Part shown: one piece after another, positions 59,795 through 64,000 of the stretch
Layout: the number at the start of each line of letters is the position of its first letter
Position numbering within the stretch: the stretch's first letter is position 1
Program-made: the position numbers and the translations under genes
NCBI RefSeq assembly: GCF_009497895.1
Contig: NZ_CP033116.1
Coordinates: 4,278,001-4,342,000, forward strand
Reading direction: 5' to 3'
Length of the DNA stretch: 64,000 nucleotides
From: Halopseudomonas pelagia
GTDB lineage: Bacteria > Pseudomonadota > Gammaproteobacteria > Pseudomonadales > Pseudomonadaceae
The notes under the pieces: generated by a model
Seen by the model: the letters and a program-made list of their open reading frames with translations, nothing else
Database searches by the model: none
What the model was told of the DNA's origin: nothing

Positions 59795-61204
59795 TCATTG
59801 CTCCAAAGTCCCGCCGCCCAGTGCCACGTAGAGATCCACCAGATTCTGCACTTCAGCCCGCCGGGTCTGGATAAACGCCTGCTCTGCGTCGAACAGACTC
59901 CGCTCGGCATCCAGCACCTCGATATAGTTGACCACGCCTTCCTGATAACGCTTGCGCGCAAGATTGACCACGCGCTGCAAGGTCTCGGTATTGCGGCGCT
60001 GGGCGTCGACCTGCTCGGCCAGATAACGCCGACCTGCGAGCGCATCGGCGACCTCATTGAAGGCGGTCTGAATGGTGCGTTCATATTCGGCAATGGCAAT
60101 ATTGTCGCGCGCCTGGGCGACCGTCAGGTTGCCGCGGTTACGACCAAAATCGAAGATCGGCAGCGTAATACTCGGCCCGATACTCCAGGTTTCATTACTG
60201 CTGCTGATCAGGTTGTCCAACTCGCTTGAGGCATAGCCAAAACTGCCGATCAGCGAGACCTGGGGAAAGAAGGCTGCGCGCGCAATGCCGATATTGGCCT
60301 TGGCCGCGATCAGGCGCTGTTCGGCGGCGAGAATATCCGGACGGTTGACTAGCAAACTGGATGATAAACCCGCATCCAAGGCCGGCGGGCTGGACTGCTG
60401 CTCCAGCGATAACGGCTCTGGCATAGGCTCTGCAACCACACCCCCGGTCAATACCGCCAGCAAATTCTGATTTTCTGCGCGGGCCAGCATGATACTCGCC
60501 AGCTGCGTTTCGGCCTGTGTCAGCAGAGCTTCTGCCTGGTTAAAGTCCAGGGCCGACGTGATACCCGCATCCAGGCGTACCTTGGCGATGCGCAACCCTT
60601 CGCGCCGGCTGATCACGGTGGCCTCAGCCAGCGCGATACGCTCCACTGCCTCTCGCAGCCCCAGGTAGGTGGTGGCCACATCACGGATCAGCGAAAGACG
60701 GAAAGCGCGTTGCGCTTCGATGCTGGCAAAGTATTCCGCGCGGGCGGCGGTGGACAGATTGGCCACTCGACCCCAAAAATCCAGCTCGAATGCCGAGACC
60801 GTGGCGCTGACCGAATAGGTTTCGCTGATCGAACCGCCCCTGCCTGCTACGCCGGCCGCGGTGCCCTGGTTGAAACGCCCACGGGTGGCATCGGCGCCAA
60901 TACCAAGCGAGGGAAAGCGTTCGGCGTTCTGTACCCGATAAAGCCCGCGCGTCTCCTCGATACGGTACACCGCGGCCTGAAGATCGCGATTGTTTTCCAG
61001 CGCCTGGCCAATCAGCACCTGCAATTGTGGATCAGCAAAAAAATCTTGCCAGGGTAGCTCTGCGGCGACGAATCCGCGCTCGTCCGTTAAAGACTCAGCG
61101 TCCGGATAGGACTCCAGAACCGGCGAATCAGGACGCTGATATTCCGGAGCCAATTGACAGCCAGCCAGCGCCAGCGTCAGGACACAGGGAATGAACTTAT
61201 GCAT
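59795..61204 (-). CDS. NodT-family outer-membrane efflux lipoprotein
   Basis: This 469-residue channel protein starts at 61204 (MHKFIPCVLTLALAGCQLAPEY) with AAGGAG upstream and a lipobox at C16. NodT features are LPWQDFFADPQLQVLIGQALENNRDLQAAVYRIEE, FELDFWGRVANLSTAARAEYFAS, RPDILAAEQRLIAAKANIGIARAAFFPQ and the ending YVALGGGTLEQ. Its start overlaps the upstream permease by 8 bp. It serves that permease and possibly the second pump downstream. Confidence 0.92.
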   Translation of the reverse strand: MHKFIPCVLTLALAGCQLAPEYQRPDSPVLESYPDAESLTDERGFVAAELPWQDFFADPQLQVLIGQALENNRDLQAAVYRIEETRGLYRVQNAERFPSLGIGADATRGRFNQGTAAGVAGRGGSISETYSVSATVSAFELDFWGRVANLSTAARAEYFASIEAQRAFRLSLIRDVATTYLGLREAVERIALAEATVISRREGLRIAKVRLDAGITSALDFNQAEALLTQAETQLASIMLARAENQNLLAVLTGGVVAEPMPEPLSLEQQSSPPALDAGLSSSLLVNRPDILAAEQRLIAAKANIGIARAAFFPQVSLIGSFGYASSELDNLISSSNETWSIGPSITLPIFDFGRNRGNLTVAQARDNIAIAEYERTIQTAFNEVADALAGRRYLAEQVDAQRRNTETLQRVVNLARKRYQEGVVNYIEVLDAERSLFDAEQAFIQTRRAEVQNLVDLYVALGGGTLEQ

Positions 61205-64000
61205 GCCGTGGCTCCTTCTCATCAGCCGGGCCCGGCTCGTCTTCATCCATCTCGGCGCCTGGAGGCTTCTTGCGGGTCAGCCAACGTCTGACCGCCAGGT
61301 AGAACAACGGCGTAAAGAACACGCCCAACACCGTGGCCATAATCATGCCGCCCATTACCCCGGTACCTACCGCAATGCGACTTGCCGCCCCAGGGCCGGT
61401 GGCAACAATCAATGGCAGCATGCCAAGAATAAAGGTCAGCGAGGTCATCAGGATCGGCCGCAAACGCAGTTTGACGGCGGCCATGGTGGCGTCCATCAGC
61501 GACTTGCCCTTGCCTTCTTCCTCAATGGCAAACTCGATGATCAGAATGGCGTTCTTGGCTGACAAGCCGATCACCGTGATCAAGCCGACATTGAAGTAGA
61601 CGTCCGATGGCAGCCCGCGTGTCATCGAAAACAGCACTGCGCCGAGCACGCCCAAGGGCACAACCAGCAACACCGCCAGTGGAATAGTCCAGCTCTCGTA
61701 CAGCGCCGCCAATACCAGCAGAACGATCAGAATTGACAGCCCCATCAACGCGCCTACCTGACCAGATGCCTGCTGCTCCTCGTAGGACAATCCAGTCCAT
61801 TCAAAACCAAAGCCTTCCGGCAGGTCCGCCGCCAGACGCTCCATTTCGTCCATCGCCTCGCCGGAAGAACGCCCAGGCGCCGCGCTGCCGGAAATGGTCG
61901 TGGCCGGGTAGCCGTTATAGCGCTGCAACTGAGGCGAGCCCGCCGTCCAGGAAACTGAAGTAAAGGCACCAAAGGGCACTATATCGCCCTCATCGGTACG
62001 CACGGTGAGATCCAGCACATCTTCCGGGGTCATGCGGAAAGGCGCATCAGCCTGAAGCATCACCCGGTGGATGCGGCCTTCCCGACTGAAATCGTTAGCG
62101 TAGGCACTGCCGAAGGTAATGCTCAGCGTGGAATTGATATCACTGATCGACAGGCCCAGTGCTCGTGCCTTGATCCGATCCACATTGACGCGCAGGCGCG
62201 GAGCTGTTTCTTCACCCTCAGGCCGGACCCCGGTGAGCACCTCGCTCTGACTGGCCGCCGCGAGCAGTTGATTGCGTGCCTCCAGTAATGCGTCGGTGCC
62301 AGCACCGGAGCGGTCCTGCAACTTGAAGGTAAAACCTCCAGCCACACCCAGAGAGGGAATCGACGGCGGATTCAACACAAAGACAGTGGCATTCTTGATA
62401 GTGCTCAACGCTCCCATGGCTTTCTGCACCAGAGTCTGGGCGCTGTTTTCCACGCCTGGCCGTTCATCCCAGGGCAGCAGGCTGACAAATGCCATGGCGT
62501 GTGCCTGGCCTTGGCCAAAGAAGCTGAAACCCTTGATAAACACCACGTTATCGACCTGGGGTAACTGGTCGTAATAGGCTTTAACCTCTTCCACGACCAA
62601 GTCAGTACGGTCGGCGGTAGAACCGGAAGGGCCCTGCACCGCAGTAATCATCGAGCCCTGATCCTCGGCGGGGATGAAACTGCCCGGCAAGCGCAAGAAC
62701 AGTAGGCCGGCGATCACCACCAAGGCGACGAACAGCAGAAGAAAGCGCAGAGGTCGAACCAGGATGGCGCCCACACCGCCCTGGTAACGCGACGTTGTGC
62801 GCTCGATAAAGCGGTTGAAAGGCGCGAATATCCGTTTGCCTAGCGGCGGACGCCCACCCTCGGGAACCGGCGGACGCAAGAGCGCTGCGCAGAGAGCGGG
62901 AGTCAGTGACAGCGCCAGAATCGTCGACACGCCAACCGATATCGCCAGCGTCACCGAAAACTGCCGATAGATGCCGCCGGTAGAACCGGGGAAGAAGGCC
63001 ATTGGCAGAAACACCGCGATCAATACCAGGGTGGTACCGATCACCGCCGAAGTCACTTGGTCCATCGCCTTGACGGTAGCCTTGTAAGGACTCAAGCCCT
63101 CTTCTTCCATCAAGCGCTCGACGTTCTCGACCACCACGATGGCATCGTCCACCAGGGTACCGATAGCGAGGATCATCGCGAACAGGCTCAGCAGATTGAT
63201 CGAAAAGCCGAACAGCCACAGCCCCATGCAAGCGCCAGCCAACGCGATGGGGACGACAATGGTCGGGATAACGGTGGCGCGCCAACTCTGCAGAAACACG
63301 AACATCACCAGAAATACCAGCAGCATGGCGATAGACAAAGTGATCAGCACTTCCTTGATTGATGCGCTGATAAAAGGCGTGCTGTCGTAAGGAACGATCC
63401 AACCGATGTCTTCGGGGAATCCACTCTCCAGTTCAGCCATGCGGTCCTTCACGCCCTCCGCGACTGACAGCGCATTGGCACCTGGGGTCAATTGCACCGC
63501 CATACCCGCGGCTTGCTGACCATTGATTTCCAAGCGGGTCAGATAGCTCTCCGCACCAAGCTCAATGCGAGCGACATCATCGAGACGAACAGCCGAGCCG
63601 TCGGAATTGGCCCGCAGAATGATCTGCGAAAACTCCTCGGGCTTACTCATCCGGCCTTGGGTCTGAATGGTCGCGGTGATTTCGATATTCTCGGCGTTAG
63701 GCAAATCACCCAAGGCACCACCCGCGGACTGGCTATTCTGTTCGCGCACCGCTGCAAGGGCATCGGCTGGAGATAAACCGAAGCTGGCGAGCTTGTCAGG
63801 ATCCAGCCAGATACGCATCGCATATTGCGTGGAAAAGTCTCTGATATCGCCCACACCGGGCACTCGCCGGAGCTCATCTACGACCCGGGCCGAGGCAAAA
63901 TTGCCCAATTCCAGAGCCGAGTTTTCACCGTTCTTGGACGTCAGCGCGACAATCATCAGAAAGCTGGAGGATGCCTGGTTAACCTGCACTCCCTGGCGCC
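61197..64000 (-). CDS. RND multidrug efflux permease (HAE1 family), truncated by the window edge
   Basis: About 930 residues of an AcrB-like permease are visible, continuing past position 64000, so the N-terminus is missing. The TM4 signature GTLVDDAIVVVENVERLM and the second-half motif GLSAKNAILIIEFAIEE mark the HAE1 family. The C-terminal tail is charged (KKPPGAEMDEDEPGPADEKEPRHA). It precedes the NodT channel with an 8-bp overlap. The adaptor probably lies beyond the window. Confidence 0.93.
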   Translation of the reverse strand, partial: RQGVQVNQASSSFLMIVALTSKNGENSALELGNFASARVVDELRRVPGVGDIRDFSTQYAMRIWLDPDKLASFGLSPADALAAVREQNSQSAGGALGDLPNAENIEITATIQTQGRMSKPEEFSQIILRANSDGSAVRLDDVARIELGAESYLTRLEINGQQAAGMAVQLTPGANALSVAEGVKDRMAELESGFPEDIGWIVPYDSTPFISASIKEVLITLSIAMLLVFLVMFVFLQSWRATVIPTIVVPIALAGACMGLWLFGFSINLLSLFAMILAIGTLVDDAIVVVENVERLMEEEGLSPYKATVKAMDQVTSAVIGTTLVLIAVFLPMAFFPGSTGGIYRQFSVTLAISVGVSTILALSLTPALCAALLRPPVPEGGRPPLGKRIFAPFNRFIERTTSRYQGGVGAILVRPLRFLLLFVALVVIAGLLFLRLPGSFIPAEDQGSMITAVQGPSGSTADRTDLVVEEVKAYYDQLPQVDNVVFIKGFSFFGQGQAHAMAFVSLLPWDERPGVENSAQTLVQKAMGALSTIKNATVFVLNPPSIPSLGVAGGFTFKLQDRSGAGTDALLEARNQLLAAASQSEVLTGVRPEGEETAPRLRVNVDRIKARALGLSISDINSTLSITFGSAYANDFSREGRIHRVMLQADAPFRMTPEDVLDLTVRTDEGDIVPFGAFTSVSWTAGSPQLQRYNGYPATTISGSAAPGRSSGEAMDEMERLAADLPEGFGFEWTGLSYEEQQASGQVGALMGLSILIVLLVLAALYESWTIPLAVLLVVPLGVLGAVLFSMTRGLPSDVYFNVGLITVIGLSAKNAILIIEFAIEEEGKGKSLMDATMAAVKLRLRPILMTSLTFILGMLPLIVATGPGAASRIAVGTGVMGGMIMATVLGVFFTPLFYLAVRRWLTRKKPPGAEMDEDEPGPADEKEPRHA

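Overview
The window is a dense metal-resistance region of a gammaproteobacterium, most likely a Pseudomonas relative. This rests on gene types and order read from the sequence (cadR-cadA, CopRS, CusCBAF, CopAB, cupredoxins, CueR-CopA). No rRNA, tRNA or obvious core housekeeping block is present, so it reads as an accessory island or plasmid segment.

Layout. 0-5 kb: a DsbA-like/DsbB pair, the divergent cadR/cadA module with a textbook MerR-type promoter, and an ACR3/BASS-type transporter. 5-12.3 kb: a copper/silver RND operon (small secreted protein, cusC, cusB, cusA, cusF) plus a small secreted protein. 12.4-15.9 kb: copS and copR arranged tail to tail, a cytosolic cysteine-rich copper storage protein, and an undecaprenyl-diphosphate-synthase-like gene. 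Three CopR-type boxes (TGnCA-N4-TGTAAT) link this block. 16-20.5 kb, minus strand: two small secreted proteins, a TolC-type lipoprotein, a multicopper oxidase, a cupredoxin and a CusF-like protein. 20.6-22.3 kb: IS1182-family copy 1, followed by a frameshifted integrase and a histidine-kinase remnant. 23.2-30.4 kb, minus strand: a cupredoxin, copA, copB, an APC-type permease, a small membrane protein and a YHS-containing Cu+ ATPase. A divergent PhoPQ-like two-component pair follows (30.6-32.6 kb). 33-42.9 kb, minus strand: an RND multidrug-type pump, a two-HMA Cu+ ATPase, a glutaredoxin broken at a GA repeat, cueR and copZ. Three MerR/CueR-type promoters with 19-bp spacers serve copZ, the ATPase and the RND pump. 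43.1-47.6 kb: IS66 element, an AbrB-like gene and IS1182 copy 2 (inverted relative to copy 1). 47.9-55.4 kb: a Tn7-like transposition module (HTH protein, TnsA-TnsB fusion, TnsC, TniQ) with passenger genes and probable right-end repeats. 55.4-64 kb: two further RND pumps sharing one outer-membrane gene; the last permease runs off the window.

How it fits together (inference). Cytosolic Cu+ is exported by two P1B-1 ATPases, chaperoned by CopZ and buffered by the Csp protein. Periplasmic copper is oxidised by two multicopper oxidases and carried by cupredoxins and CusF proteins. CusCBA moves it out of the cell. CadA and the ACR3-like protein handle divalent soft metals and possibly arsenite. Regulation divides between CadR, CueR, CopRS and the PhoPQ-like pair.

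Most noteworthy points: a prenyltransferase paralogue inside a copper regulon; an RND pump behind a CueR-type promoter; a GA-repeat frameshift in a glutaredoxin gene; and a Tn7-like module with a TnsAB fusion, an unrecognised companion gene and a candidate small RNA. All functions are assigned by reading motifs; no database search was possible.
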